This document shows positions 34,856-44,537 of a stretch of DNA of 64,000 nt, one piece after another. Under the pieces are notes generated by a model, which made no database searches, had not been told where the DNA came from, and saw only the letters and a list, made by a program, of their open reading frames with translations. The DNA comes from Corynebacterium pseudotuberculosis (GTDB lineage Bacteria > Actinomycetota > Actinomycetes > Mycobacteriales > Mycobacteriaceae). The position numbers were made by a program, and so were the translations under genes. Position 1 is the stretch's first letter. Every line of letters starts with the position of its first letter. The stretch spans positions 1,240,001 through 1,304,000 of the forward strand of contig NZ_CP021251.1 of NCBI RefSeq assembly GCF_002155265.1, in the 5' to 3' direction.

Positions 34856-34893
34856 TCCGCTGATGGTCTTACCCTTGGCCGACCATCAGCGGA
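34856..34893. terminator. Bidirectional terminator between the 34397 gene and pepA
   Basis: TCCGCTGATGGTC (34856-34868) pairs perfectly with GACCATCAGCGGA (34881-34893), with an A-run before it that acts as a T-run for pepA. Confidence 0.8.
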
Positions 34894-34902
34894 GTGAAGA
34901 AG

Positions 34903-36420
34903 TTACTTTTCCTCAGAAATCTCTGCAAGAGCAGCTAGGAAGGTGCGTACCGGCACACCTGTTGCGCGCTTCGGCGTATAGCCGTACACCCCTGCGTTAT
35001 TGTATGACGGTCCAGCGATATCTACGTGGACCCAATCGATACCTTCGGCAACAAAATGGCTAAGATACCATCCGGCGGCCAGCATTCCGCCAGAACGTGA
35101 TTTGGTGATGTTACGAATATCCGCCACTGGGGATTTGATCGCTTCGCCGAGTTCTTCCGGAAGCGGCATAGCCCAGGCCTGCTCGCCTACGGAACGGCCG
35201 ATTTCCGCGATGCGATCGCGGAAGGCGTCGGATCCCATGACACCGGAAGTGCGGTCTCCAAGGGCCACAAGCTGCGCACCGGTCAGCGTTGCAGTCTCGA
35301 TCAGGTAATCCGGCTTATCTTCGCATGCACGCGCGATAGCGTCAGAAAGCACAAGACGGCCTTCTGCATCGGTATTGAGTATCTCTGAAGTAATTCCGCC
35401 GTAATGAGTGATAACGTCGCCTGGACGATAAGCATCCCCGCTAGGCATATTTTCTGCGAGTGGGATTGTCGCAGTGATTTTTACTTTCAGGTCTAGGCGA
35501 GCTGCACCAATGACGGTGGCTACGACTGCAGCAGAGCCGCCCATGTCGGAGATCATGTCGTCCATCCCGGCGCCAGGCTTGAGCGAAATTCCACCGGTGT
35601 CAAAGGTAATGCCTTTTCCAACCAAAGCAACGCTCTTTTTCGCCTTCTTAGGGGCCCAAGTGAGTCGTACAAGGCGTGGCTTACGCGCAGAGCCGTTGCC
35701 AACAGCGAGAATGCCTCCGAACCCTAATTTTTCGAGTTTCTTCTCATCAAGAATCTCCACGTCGATGCCGTGGTCTTCTGCTTCCTTCTTGATGATCTCC
35801 GCATAGGACTCAGGGTAGAGATGAGAGGAAGGAGCGTTGACTAAATCGCGGGCGAACATGACGGATTCCGCCGTGATCTGTGCAGCCTGGAATTCGGGCT
35901 TGGCGGTTTTCTTATCTCCCAGTGACAAGAAGGTGACCGTGCCCACTGGCTTCTTGGCAGCAATAGCCTCGGCAGACTCAGAACGGATCCCCTTGTAGTC
36001 ATAGGCTCCCAGTGCAAAACCTTCTACGGCGGCGCGCAGGCCGAAAGCACCGAGAGTAGTGGCTACGGAGTCCACACCTGCTAAGGAGCGTGCTGCGACG
36101 CCAGCGGCGCGCCTGAGAGCCTCATCGTCGAGTTTGTCATTGTTACCAAGTCCGACGCCGACAATGAAGTCCACCTCGATTCCTTCGATAGAAGGAACCC
36201 TGTGGATTTCTCCTGCCTTTCCGGTTGCGCCAACCGCGCTAAAGAGCTCCCAGATTGCTACTTCTAAGTCATCATCAAAAAGTCCGGTCGCAGCAAACTC
36301 CAGACCGTCTTCTCCTGCAAAGAGGGCAACCGCAAGAGCCGTCGTATCGTCTGGAAGCTTCTTGGCCAACGCGAGTTCTGTCGCAGAGCCACGGGACGCA
36401 AGTGAAAACTGAGTGCTCAA
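34903..36420 (-). CDS. pepA: Leucyl aminopeptidase (M17 family)
   Basis: 505 aa from TTG 36420, supported by GGAGGTAC upstream. Two-metal aminopeptidase; ligands and catalytic residues are visible in VGKGITFDTGGISLKPG, DDMISDMGGSAAVVA and the family hallmark NTDAEGRLVLSDAIARA. The N-terminal domain (about 1-180) and C-terminal catalytic domain have the usual sizes. Cytoplasmic hexamer in relatives. Its start region is divergent from ilvE. Confidence 0.95.
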   Translation of the reverse strand: MSTQFSLASRGSATELALAKKLPDDTTALAVALFAGEDGLEFAATGLFDDDLEVAIWELFSAVGATGKAGEIHRVPSIEGIEVDFIVGVGLGNNDKLDDEALRRAAGVAARSLAGVDSVATTLGAFGLRAAVEGFALGAYDYKGIRSESAEAIAAKKPVGTVTFLSLGDKKTAKPEFQAAQITAESVMFARDLVNAPSSHLYPESYAEIIKKEAEDHGIDVEILDEKKLEKLGFGGILAVGNGSARKPRLVRLTWAPKKAKKSVALVGKGITFDTGGISLKPGAGMDDMISDMGGSAAVVATVIGAARLDLKVKITATIPLAENMPSGDAYRPGDVITHYGGITSEILNTDAEGRLVLSDAIARACEDKPDYLIETATLTGAQLVALGDRTSGVMGSDAFRDRIAEIGRSVGEQAWAMPLPEELGEAIKSPVADIRNITKSRSGGMLAAGWYLSHFVAEGIDWVHVDIAGPSYNNAGVYGYTPKRATGVPVRTFLAALAEISEEK

Positions 36421-36527
36421 AGTTTAGTACCTCCAAAAGTTGGTAACGAGGTCCTCAGACCCCGTGGAAAACGTTATTTATCAGACTATCTAATTGAGCA
36501 GGCCAATGTGCGGTGTACGTTTAAATT

Positions 36528-37628
36528 ATGGTGTCTCTTAAGTTCAGCATCCACAAAACAGAATCTCAGACTTCCGCTGAAGAACTTGCGGATATCCTTG
36601 CTCACCCAGGCTTTGGCAAGCGTTTTACTGATCACATGGTAACCATCGATTGGAACGCGGAACAGGGGTGGCATGACGCAAAGGTTGTTCCTTACGCTCC
36701 TCTTGTCCTTGATCCTGCCGCTAGCGTTTTGCACTATGGTCAGGCAATTTTTGAGGGAATTAAAGCCTACCGGCATTCCGATGGCACGATTAAGACCTTC
36801 AGGCCTAAAGCCAATGCTGTTCGATTCCAACGTTCCGCAGCGCGCATGGCTATGCCGGAACTCCCCACGGAGATTTTTGTTGAGTCTTTGCGGCAACTTG
36901 TAGATATCGATCGTGACTGGGTTCCCGCAGCTGGGGGCGAGGAAGCGTTGTATCTGCGTCCGTTTATGATTGCTACTGAGGCGACGCTAGGTGTGCATCC
37001 CTCGAACTCGTATCGCTACGTGCTGATCGCTTCCCCCGCCGGCGCTTATTTCTCAGGCGGTATTAAGCCTGTATCGGTGTGGCTATCTGAGGATTATGTT
37101 CGTGCTTGTCCTGGAGGCACGGGTGCTGCAAAGTTTGCTGGTAATTATGCGGCATCTCTGGTTGCTCAAGCCCAGGCGACAGAAAAAGGTTGCGATCAAG
37201 TGGTGTGGCTGGATGCCCACGAGCATCGTTATATCGAAGAGATGGGAGGGATGAACCTCTTCTTTGTTATGGGTGAGGAGTCTGCGCCGCACATTGTTAC
37301 CCCTCAGCTCTCGGGTTCTCTCTTACCCGGAGTCACCCGTGATTCTCTTCTTCAGATTGCTCGTGACCTGGGGTATACCACGGAAGAGCGGCGCATCTCT
37401 ACAGAAGAATGGCAGGAAACGGCTACCAATGGCTCTATGCTAGAGGCCTTTGCCTGTGGCACTGCCGCGGTGATCACCCCTGTGGGGTTTGTTAAGTCAA
37501 ACCATGGTGACTTTGAGATCAATCATAATATCGCCGGCGACATCACTATGAAGCTGCGCGAGATACTCACAGGTATTCAGCGTGGCACAGTGGAAGATCC
37601 GCACCAATGGATGCACACTTTGGTCTAG
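36528..37628 (+). CDS. ilvE: Branched-chain amino acid aminotransferase
   Basis: 366 aa, class IV PLP aminotransferase. [37 protein letters not shown], the PLP Lys in [18 protein letters not shown], and [13 protein letters not shown] with [20 protein letters not shown] are diagnostic. Final step of Val, Leu and Ile synthesis. The ATG at 36528 has a weak ribosome site. A terminator follows at 37652. Confidence 0.95.
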   Translation: MVSLKFSIHKTESQTSAEELADILAHPGFGKRFTDHMVTIDWNAEQGWHDAKVVPYAPLVLDPAASVLHYGQAIFEGIKAYRHSDGTIKTFRPKANAVRFQRSAARMAMPELPTEIFVESLRQLVDIDRDWVPAAGGEEALYLRPFMIATEATLGVHPSNSYRYVLIASPAGAYFSGGIKPVSVWLSEDYVRACPGGTGAAKFAGNYAASLVAQAQATEKGCDQVVWLDAHEHRYIEEMGGMNLFFVMGEESAPHIVTPQLSGSLLPGVTRDSLLQIARDLGYTTEERRISTEEWQETATNGSMLEAFACGTAAVITPVGFVKSNHGDFEINHNIAGDITMKLREILTGIQRGTVEDPHQWMHTLV

Positions 37629-37651
37629 AACAACTAGTGTGAGAATTTTTT

Positions 37652-37698
37652 AAAGCCATAAGCCGCTGTAGAGAAACAAATCGGCTTATGGCTTTTTA
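37652..37698. terminator. Terminator between ilvE and cobS
   Basis: AAAGCCATAAGCCG (37652-37665) pairs perfectly with CGGCTTATGGCTTT (37682-37695) and is followed by TTTAC; usable in both directions by convergent genes. Confidence 0.85.
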
Positions 37699-37742
37699 CT
37701 TCGACTTATCCCGATGCGGAACGCTAAGGGATACAAGAATAC

Positions 37743-38564
37743 TTAGAGCACACAGACTCCAACAGCTAAGAAAACCGCTGAGGCTGCCGTGCACGAGTGC
37801 ATGATAAAGCCGATAGTGTCCCCGTTCATTCCCTCAAAGCGTCGATTGCAATGCCTGATCCCTAGCACAGCGATACCGATACTGAGTAGGAGGGAGGTGA
37901 TAACGATGATAGCTACGGTGGAGGCTCCGATGAGCAGCGGGATGCCCACGGAGGCTGTAGAAACAATGCTGAGCCATATCGCTATCGTGGTAGTGGGGAC
38001 TGTGCCAATCATCATGGCTCCGAATCCAGTCGGACGCATCGGTTTTAAAGTGGAATGCGCGCTAAAGATTGAGCACAGCCTGCCGATCACCGGTGCAAAG
38101 AAAATCATCCACCAGTACCCACGGCTGATGAGAGCGTCAAAGCTTGCGATCTGAAGCGTTAGAGAGATAAAGACGGAGCCCATACCAATAAGCCCGGTCG
38201 TTGGGTCTGCAATAATTTCCCTAGCCCGCTCAGGGGGAGCGTAACTGCCTAGGGCATCGGCTACATCTGCGAGCCCGTCAAGGTGCATGAACCGTGTGAA
38301 AAGCTCCCAGAAACACACAATCACCACTGCGGTTAAAAGCGGCGTGATCTGGAAGAGAAACCCTAGACCGGCCAAACCAGCCCCGAGCACACCTAACAGA
38401 ATGCCGATGAGAGGAACTGACGCTAGCACTCGTCCACCAGTGATGCGGTCAAAGGCTGTGGCCCCCTGAACCGGAAGAATGGTGAGCCAACTCAAAGCCG
38501 TAAGCGGTCCTTCGATAATTGCGGGGCGATGTTCGCCTTCCACAAAACCGACTTTGCCTGACAT
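37743..38564 (-). CDS. cobS: Adenosylcobinamide-GDP ribazoletransferase (cobalamin synthase)
   Basis: 273 aa polytopic membrane protein with about six or seven spans. EGPLTALSWLTILPVQGATAF and the conserved acidic FMHLDGLADVADALGSY (metal/substrate site) identify CobS, followed by GLIGMGSVF and APVIGRLCSIFSA. Joins adenosylcobinamide-GDP with alpha-ribazole in the last steps of B12 assembly, after CobU and CobT encoded next to it (order of transcription cobU, cobT, cobS). Confidence 0.93.
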   Translation of the reverse strand: MSGKVGFVEGEHRPAIIEGPLTALSWLTILPVQGATAFDRITGGRVLASVPLIGILLGVLGAGLAGLGFLFQITPLLTAVVIVCFWELFTRFMHLDGLADVADALGSYAPPERAREIIADPTTGLIGMGSVFISLTLQIASFDALISRGYWWMIFFAPVIGRLCSIFSAHSTLKPMRPTGFGAMMIGTVPTTTIAIWLSIVSTASVGIPLLIGASTVAIIVITSLLLSIGIAVLGIRHCNRRFEGMNGDTIGFIMHSCTAASAVFLAVGVCVL

Positions 38565-38655
38565 CGTGAAAACCCAACTTTCTATGGGAGGGAGGTACGC
38601 ACTGAATACTTAGCTGGCACGAGCCCCGTTGCAGCAACAACACCTGATCTGTGTG

Positions 38656-39720
38656 TTAACCCATACGATTGACAGGAACTGCATCCGCCCCGGAGACTCC
38701 AGCGCTATCAAAATTAGCCATGTCAGTCATAATGTCTGCGCTGATGCGGAGCAGCGGGAAGGCAGCGGCGGCTCCAGACCCTTCTCCTAGTCGCAACCCT
38801 AAGGTCAGGAGTGGCTCAAGACCTAGGTAATTAAGGGCAAAGCGATGAGCAGGTTCCGCTGAAAGGTGTCCTGCCTGCATCCACTTTCTGGCACCGGGGG
38901 CAAGCTGTTCCGCAAGCATGGCCGCGGCTGTGACTACCACGCCGTCGAGAAGCACGGGGGTGCGGCGCACAGCAGCCTGTGCGATAAATGCCCCCATAGC
39001 GACGAGCTCAGGAGAAGTGACCTTTTGCATCATAAGCAGCGGCGTATAGCGCAAATCGCGGGCACGGAACATTGCGTCGCGTACCGCAGAGACTTTTCTC
39101 TTCCAGCCTTCATCATCCACGCCTGAGCCGCGGCCCGTAACCACCACAGGCTCTTGGTTAGTCAACAATCCGATGATCACAGCGGAAGGAGTGGTATTGC
39201 CAATGCCGAGGTCTCCTGCCATCAGGACGTCTGCGCCGGAATCTACCTCCTGGTCCGCGATGCGTTTTCCTATTTCAATGGCGCGAACCAGCTGGTCTTG
39301 CGTCATCGCATCTTCTCGGTCAATAGATCCGCACGAACGAGAGACCCTTTCCTCGCCCCACACATCGTGGTTTAAAGAAATATCGGCAACGCGTATGCCG
39401 ATACCTGAAGAATTTGCTACTGCGTTGATTCCTGCGCCACCATTGCGGATGTTCTCCGCCATTTGGATTGATACCTCGATGGGGTAGGGAGAGACGTTGC
39501 TCGTAGCGATGCCATGGTCACCGGCAAAAACCACTAAGCGAGGGCGTACGATTTTTTTAGGAGGAACCTGCCCCTGACAGGCGCTGAGCCATACCCCAAG
39601 ATCTTCCAGGCGCGAAAGCGAACCCGTTGGCTTAGTCAGCGTGAGCTGAAAGGCCCGTGCCTGTTCCGCTATCTCGGAATTAGGGGCATCGATCTTGGGA
39701 AAGAAATCGGATGGCTGCAT
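38656..39720 (-). CDS. cobT: Nicotinate-nucleotide-dimethylbenzimidazole phosphoribosyltransferase
   Basis: 354 aa. TKPTGSLSRLEDLGVWLSAC, VVFAGDHGIATSNVSPYP, the NIRNGGAGINAVA loop, MAGDLGIGNTTPSAVI, GRGSGVDDEGW and the C-terminal LGLRLGEGSGAAAAFPLL with catalytic Glu are characteristic. Makes alpha-ribazole phosphate for the lower ligand of cobalamin. It sits between cobU (47-base gap) and cobS (91-base gap). Confidence 0.95.
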   Translation of the reverse strand: MQPSDFFPKIDAPNSEIAEQARAFQLTLTKPTGSLSRLEDLGVWLSACQGQVPPKKIVRPRLVVFAGDHGIATSNVSPYPIEVSIQMAENIRNGGAGINAVANSSGIGIRVADISLNHDVWGEERVSRSCGSIDREDAMTQDQLVRAIEIGKRIADQEVDSGADVLMAGDLGIGNTTPSAVIIGLLTNQEPVVVTGRGSGVDDEGWKRKVSAVRDAMFRARDLRYTPLLMMQKVTSPELVAMGAFIAQAAVRRTPVLLDGVVVTAAAMLAEQLAPGARKWMQAGHLSAEPAHRFALNYLGLEPLLTLGLRLGEGSGAAAAFPLLRISADIMTDMANFDSAGVSGADAVPVNRMG

Positions 39721-39767
39721 GTTGTTGCACTCCCATGTGTTTGGCTATCGCGATGTGTTGCATAACG

Positions 39768-40322
39768 TCAAAGAACGCTTTTTAACTGTAATGGTTGTCC
39801 GGCTATAACGAGGAACACTTGATCACATACATCCGCAATCATGTGATTAAGTGTTCCTATCTCATCTCGGAATAACCTGCCTGAATGTTGCGCGGGGATA
39901 ATGCCCATTCCTACCTCAGGAGTGACAAGAACCACGTCCCGATTGGTGGGGAAACCCCGGAGCAAATTTGTGAGCTGTTCTGCTTCTAGGTTGGTGCTGC
40001 CGGTAGGAGAATCCCATGCATTTTTGATATCAATCAGATGAGTAAGCCAGGTGCCGAGGTCGTCGACAAGCAAAGAATGTTCTGTGTACTGCCGCAGATA
40101 CTCGGGGGAGAACACTTCGCAGAGATCTGCGCGATCTTCTGTCGCCCAGTGCGAGGGGCGGCGTTGCACGTGCTGTGAAATCCGGCGTTGAAAATCTGCG
40201 TCAAAGTCACCATCGCCATAAGGACGGGCGGTGGCTATATAACGGCAAGAGCCCGCCCCCACAAGTGCTTCTGCAAAAGCAGACTTGCCGGAACGGGCTC
40301 CTCCCAAAACCAAAGTACGCAC
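39768..40322 (-). CDS. cobU: Bifunctional adenosylcobinamide kinase / guanylyltransferase
   Basis: 184 aa. P-loop LVLGGARSGKSAFAEAL at the N-terminus, YIATARPYGDGDFDADFQRRISQHVQRRP with the guanylylated His, LLVDDLGTWLTHLID, and VVLVTPEVGMGIIPAQHSGRLFRDEIG are all present. Phosphorylates and GMP-transfers adenosylcobinamide before CobS acts. First of cobU-cobT-cobS; the gene upstream on the same strand (DUF3043) ends 4 bases before it. Confidence 0.93.
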   Translation of the reverse strand: MRTLVLGGARSGKSAFAEALVGAGSCRYIATARPYGDGDFDADFQRRISQHVQRRPSHWATEDRADLCEVFSPEYLRQYTEHSLLVDDLGTWLTHLIDIKNAWDSPTGSTNLEAEQLTNLLRGFPTNRDVVLVTPEVGMGIIPAQHSGRLFRDEIGTLNHMIADVCDQVFLVIAGQPLQLKSVL

Positions 40323-40326
40323 AGGA

Positions 40327-41058
40327 TTACGCTACCGTGTCACCGATGTTGACTTGTGGCTTTGGTGTGCGCCAGCGCCGTGGTTGGGTCACCCGGCCGT
40401 ATGCATAGGCACCGATGCCAAAGCCTGTCTCAGAGGTGTTGGGGAAGCGCTCACGTACTGCGCGTGCTGTTTTCCTGCCAAGAACGATGGCCTCGATAGC
40501 AAAGGCGGCGATGAAGATCAATGCTACAAGGGACATTGCGTTAGCAAATGTTGGTACCCAGCGCCCGATAAGGAGAATGACAAGAAGCACCAGTGCAAGC
40601 GGCATAACAAAGTTTCCAATGTAGCGCTTGGAGTCTACGAGATCGCGGACGTAACGGCGCTCCTCACCGCGATCGCGCTGTAGAAGGTAGCGTTCATCGC
40701 CACGATCCATCGCAGCTTGAGCTTCTCGACGCCGCTGCTTGCCCTCTTCCGCGCGCTCCCGCTTATAAGCCTTCCATTCCTCCTTGGACATAGAAGCCTT
40801 GAGCTCTTTGCGCTTCTTACGTGAATCGCCATAACCTCCACGGGCACCAAAGCGCGACTCGAAAGTGCCTGGATGCGCCTGAGCCTGCTTACGAGAAGGA
40901 GTAGCGTGGCCTTTTTTAGGGGTATAAGCCTTGGAACGATTCGCGGCGTCGCTGAGGCCTGAAGTCTGGGAAGCCGAAGGCGTCTCCGTAGCCGCGAGTG
41001 AGGAAGTATCAGTGCTGGCAGGATCTTGAGAGGAGTCTTTGTTCCAAGGTAATTTCAC
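40327..41058 (-). CDS. DUF3043 membrane protein
   Basis: 243 aa. A low-complexity Ser/Thr/Lys N-terminus, the conserved KKGHATPSRKQAQA and KEEWKAYKRERAEEGKQRRR, YVRDLVDSKRYIGNFVMPLA, then two membrane spans (ALVLLVILLIGRWVPTFANA, SLVALIFIAAFAIEAIVLG) and a short tail (RFPNTSETGFGIGAYAYGR). A widespread actinobacterial protein of unknown role. Stop lies 4 bases before cobU, suggesting co-transcription. Confidence 0.85.
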   Translation of the reverse strand: MKLPWNKDSSQDPASTDTSSLAATETPSASQTSGLSDAANRSKAYTPKKGHATPSRKQAQAHPGTFESRFGARGGYGDSRKKRKELKASMSKEEWKAYKRERAEEGKQRRREAQAAMDRGDERYLLQRDRGEERRYVRDLVDSKRYIGNFVMPLALVLLVILLIGRWVPTFANAMSLVALIFIAAFAIEAIVLGRKTARAVRERFPNTSETGFGIGAYAYGRVTQPRRWRTPKPQVNIGDTVA

Positions 41059-41520
41059 GGTTACTAGGCTACAAGGTATCGCTATAAAAGTGGAACGCAG
41101 GAATAACCCCCGTGAGTAGGGCTCCTGCAGAGGATAAAAAAGGGCAGATAAGAGGGCGTATTCTAGGCTGGCTCACTCAAATATTGTGTGCGTGAACCTT
41201 CGTTCTTGTGGGGGATGATTGAGGCTTTGGAATAAAACGTGATGGACTTTAGTTCTCTTATAGGAGCCAGTTGGGCCGTGGGAGATAAACTCTATGTGGG
41301 GCTTCCCAGACTCAATCGCCGAAAAAGAGAGGGTATAGTTGTCGGTTATAGCTTCTTGTAGAAGACGACAACCGTACTTGTTATAAGTAAGGGAACCTGT
41401 TGTGGGTTCTGTCAGGGTGTGGCTCCTGCCACGTAGCGTGGACACTGCACACATCTACACGAGCACGTAAAGAATGAAACCGAGTAACCGCAGTGGCGGA
41501 AAACTCGAAAAGGAGACATG
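41059..41520. other. Divergent intergenic region, no clear gene
   Basis: It holds promoters for the DUF3043 gene (minus) and the iron-sulfur carrier gene (plus). A small inverted repeat (GTTGTCG ... GACGACAAC, about 41337-41370) is the only structure. A minus-strand open frame (41173-41454) has no support. Confidence 0.45.
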
Positions 41521-41868
41521 ATGACTGCACCTACAACCTCCAACACTGGCGTTATCCTCAGCGCAGCTGCAGCAGCTAAAGCCAAAGCGCTGCTTGAGCA
41601 GGAGGGGCGTACCGATTTGTCTCTGCGTATTGCAGTACAACCCGGTGGCTGTTCAGGATTGCGCTATCAGCTGTACTTCGACGATCGGGACCTGGACGGC
41701 GATAAAGCCGATGTAGTAGATGGAGTCCGTCTTGTCGTGGACAAGATGTCGGTTCCATATCTCACCGGGGCAACCATCGATTTTGCAGACACTATTGAGT
41801 CGCAAGGTTTTACCATTGATAACCCTAACGCAGGTAGCTCCTGTGCATGTGGAGACTCATTCAACTGA
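41521..41868 (+). CDS. HesB/IscA/ErpA-type iron-sulfur cluster carrier
   Basis: 115 aa from the second of two tandem ATGs, which is better spaced from AAGGAG (the first is at 41518). VILSAAAAAKAKALLEQEG, RIAVQPGGCSGLRYQLYFDD and the C-terminal SSCACGDSF provide the three conserved cysteines (Cys in GGCSG, and C-x-C near the end) that bind and transfer Fe-S clusters. Placement upstream of respiratory genes with Fe-S (Rieske) needs is conserved in corynebacteria. Confidence 0.9.
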   Translation: MTAPTTSNTGVILSAAAAAKAKALLEQEGRTDLSLRIAVQPGGCSGLRYQLYFDDRDLDGDKADVVDGVRLVVDKMSVPYLTGATIDFADTIESQGFTIDNPNAGSSCACGDSFN

Positions 41869-41913
41869 TTTTTGGCATAATACCCCTTTTGGTGGGAGAC
41901 GTTGTCGATTATA

Positions 41914-41958
41914 AAAATTCCTCCGCATCATGATCTATCCATGATGCGGAGGAATTTT
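41914..41958 (+). terminator. Terminator of the iron-sulfur carrier gene
   Basis: AAAATTCCTCCGCATCATG (41914-41932) pairs perfectly with CATGATGCGGAGGAATTTT (41940-41958). Confidence 0.85.
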
Positions 41959-42036
41959 GCTCTTTCTCGGCGCCTTTTGTGATGCTTCAAAATCCTAGAA
42001 AAGGAAGAAAAGTCCAGGTAGGAAGAAAAAATAGGC

Positions 42037-42070
42037 GGTGGGATTAGATGAACTACCGTCTAATCCCACC
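42037..42070 (-). terminator. ltsA terminator
   Basis: GGTGGGATTAGA (42037-42048) pairs with TCTAATCCCACC (42059-42070); on the minus strand it is followed by GCCTATTTTTTC. Confidence 0.75.
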
Positions 42071-42101
42071 ACAGCGCGAGGGGCGCCTTAATATTCTACC
42101 G

Positions 42102-44024
42102 CTAGAGATAAACCGGATAGTCCTTTTTCTCGATTCCAGGATCGATTCGGTTTTCTATAAAGATCCCATGCCACACCATAAAGGCAAGAACAGTCCATAG
42201 CCTACGAGAATGGTCACTGACTCCTGCTCTGTGTTCATTGAGCATGTCCAAGACAGCTTTCTTATCAAAGATATGGTCTGTGAGTGACTCCGTAATGGTG
42301 TCTTGAGCCCAGCCGAATAGCTCGTCTCCAGCTAGCCAATGGCGCATGGGGACAGGGAAACCGAGTTTCTTACGGTGCAGGACATGCGGTGGAACGATCT
42401 GTTCCATTGCCTTACGCAGCGCATACTTGGTGGTTCCCTGTGTGACCTTCAGACTATGGGGGATAGTCTCGGCGACCGCAAACACTTCTTTATCCAAGAA
42501 GGGAACTCGGAGTTCAAGGGAATGTGCCATGTTGATCTTATCGGCTTTAACCAAAATATCGCCTCGCATCCACGTAAAAAGATCAAGGTGCTGCATGCGC
42601 GCCACCGGATCCATATGCGTGGACTGAGCGTAGATTGGGGCTGTGACCTCGCGGTGATCCCATTCCTTCTTAGCCCATGGCAAAACGCGCTGCATCTGCT
42701 CAAAGTTAAATGAGCGAGCATTGCCGTAATAGCGTTCTTCCATGGTCATGGAACCGCGCTCTAACAAGGACTTGCCGCGCATGCCTTCGGGGAAAACCTT
42801 GGCAAGTTGCCCTAGGCCTCGACGTAGGGGGGACGGGATTTTTTCAAAGGGGGCGAGAGACAACGGCTCTTTATAAATGGTGTAGCCGCCGAAAAGTTCG
42901 TCCGCGCCTTCGCCGGAGAGGACAACCTTGACATGCTTCCTAGCTTCTTGGGCCACAAAGAAGAGGGGGACAAGTGAGGGATCTGCTACGGGGTCATCCA
43001 GGTACCACATAATCTGGGGGATGGCGTTGGCGTATTCCTCTGGTGACACAACCTTAACGATGTGTTCTACGCCGATCGCTGCAGCAGACTCTGCGGCAAC
43101 ATCAACCTCTGAGTAACCTTCTCTCTCAAAACCTGTGGTGAAGGTCAACAAATTAGGGTTGTGGCGCTTGGCCAACGTAGCTATCGCAGTGGAATCGATG
43201 CCACCGGAGAGGAAGGACCCCACGGTGACGTCGGCACGCATATGCTTTTCGACGCTATCCTCTAACGCGCGGGCGATTCGATCAAAAAGATCCTGTTCCT
43301 TGCTCTTGGGAACTTCCTGCGCTGGAAATTGGGGACGGAAATAACGAGTCTGTTTGACCTTGCCGCCGGGGACAATTTCCCCGTAACAGCCTGATTCTAA
43401 CCGGCGAATATTTGCGTGAAGACTTTCCGGTTCTGGTACGTATTGCAGATCAACGTAATGCTCAATAGCTCGTTGATCAAGGCTGAGGTCTAGACCAATA
43501 TCCTCGGCAGCTTCCAAAATGCATTTCTTCTCCGAGGAAAAAATGGTGCCGGCGTCTGTGGTTGCGTAATACAGCGGCTTGATACCAAACTGATCGCGGG
43601 CGAGGAAGAGCTTTTCCTCCTGAGAATCCCAAATAGCAAAGCCAAACATGCCCCGCAGGTGTTGGACAACCTCGGCGCCCCAGTGGTGATATCCAACAAC
43701 GATGGTCTCGCCATCGCCTGAGGTATTAAAGGTGTAACCGAGTTCCTGTAGTTCTGCCCTGAGCTCTACATAGTTATAGATTTCGCCATTAAACGTCATT
43801 GCGTAGCGATCAGTTTGGCCTTGCGGCCCCCATTTTAGTGGCTGATGGGAATGTTCTAGATCGATGATAGAAAGGCGATTGAACCCAAAGACGGCTTGCT
43901 GGTCATGCCACGTTCCAGCCTCATCTGGGCCCCTGTGACGCATACACGGTAGCGATTTTTCGATGGCCGAGACATACCTTTGGGCGTCCCTTGTGCTCGT
44001 AAGCATGCCAAGAAGTCCGCACAT
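42102..44024 (-). CDS. ltsA: Glutamine-hydrolysing asparagine synthetase-like amidotransferase LtsA
   Basis: 640 aa from ATG 44024, so that Cys2 (MCGLLGMLTST) becomes the N-terminal nucleophile of the class II glutaminase. MRHRGPDEAGTWHDQQAVFG, MTFNGEIYNYVELRAEL and ATP-pyrophosphatase motif VGSFLSGGIDSTAIATLA follow; VVLSGEGADELFGGYT is also typical. In C. glutamicum LtsA amidates cell-wall components (lysozyme and temperature sensitivity when mutated) rather than making free Asn. The same length and the position beside ctaC support LtsA. The open frame extends ten codons upstream but would bury the catalytic Cys. Confidence 0.93.
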   Translation of the reverse strand: MCGLLGMLTSTRDAQRYVSAIEKSLPCMRHRGPDEAGTWHDQQAVFGFNRLSIIDLEHSHQPLKWGPQGQTDRYAMTFNGEIYNYVELRAELQELGYTFNTSGDGETIVVGYHHWGAEVVQHLRGMFGFAIWDSQEEKLFLARDQFGIKPLYYATTDAGTIFSSEKKCILEAAEDIGLDLSLDQRAIEHYVDLQYVPEPESLHANIRRLESGCYGEIVPGGKVKQTRYFRPQFPAQEVPKSKEQDLFDRIARALEDSVEKHMRADVTVGSFLSGGIDSTAIATLAKRHNPNLLTFTTGFEREGYSEVDVAAESAAAIGVEHIVKVVSPEEYANAIPQIMWYLDDPVADPSLVPLFFVAQEARKHVKVVLSGEGADELFGGYTIYKEPLSLAPFEKIPSPLRRGLGQLAKVFPEGMRGKSLLERGSMTMEERYYGNARSFNFEQMQRVLPWAKKEWDHREVTAPIYAQSTHMDPVARMQHLDLFTWMRGDILVKADKINMAHSLELRVPFLDKEVFAVAETIPHSLKVTQGTTKYALRKAMEQIVPPHVLHRKKLGFPVPMRHWLAGDELFGWAQDTITESLTDHIFDKKAVLDMLNEHRAGVSDHSRRLWTVLAFMVWHGIFIENRIDPGIEKKDYPVYL

Positions 44025-44537
44025 AGTTCGCCGCTCCTTCTTATATATGAACAAAGTACTTAGCTGTCTAAGGGTACCCCGTTGGGGTTGTAGAAGGTAT
44101 TACGAGGATCGGCTTTGGGGAATGTGAGCGAAAACGCTCTTAATTCTCGGGGGAGGGGTGTGGGAGCGTCCTAGATTGCTCTTATTTTTTATACGCTGTC
44201 GCGCTAAAGAATTCGCTTTTTGAGGCACTAACGTGCTGTTTTCTGGGGGAGGGTATACATAAGGTTGATTGTCAGTTTAGTTCCTGTGATTTAAGGCACT
44301 ATATTCTGGCGTGATCTGCGCTACTGGGGTGGATTTCCCTAGGAAATCCGAAGGTTCCTGGAGAAACCATAGTGGGAAGAAGGGGGAGAGCGTGCCGTGA
44401 CATTCAGGAAAACAAAGAGGGGTGGACTATCCTGCACTAATAGGCGTGGGTTTTGGGCTGTCCCAATCAGGAACTGATGTGTTTGCGGATGGTCTAAGGC
44501 TCTAAAGGAAATAAGTGCGACAGGAAGGCAAACGCGC
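44025..44537. other. Divergent ltsA-ctaC promoter region
   Basis: No gene. A possible GlxR-like site is at 44285-44300 and a TATATT -10-like element at 44300-44305. The strand is AT- and G-tract-rich but otherwise plain. Confidence 0.45.
44285..44300. promoter_or_regulatory. Weak GlxR/CRP-like site upstream of ctaC
   Basis: TGTGA-TTTAAG-GCACT has a perfect left half and 3 of 5 in the right half of TGTGA-N6-TCACA. GlxR control of aerobic respiratory genes is described in C. glutamicum. Low confidence. Confidence 0.22.

Noticed and set aside
41173..41454. 93-codon minus-strand frame between the DUF3043 and iron-sulfur carrier genes
   Set aside because: No ribosome site, no recognisable pattern, and it crosses likely promoter DNA.
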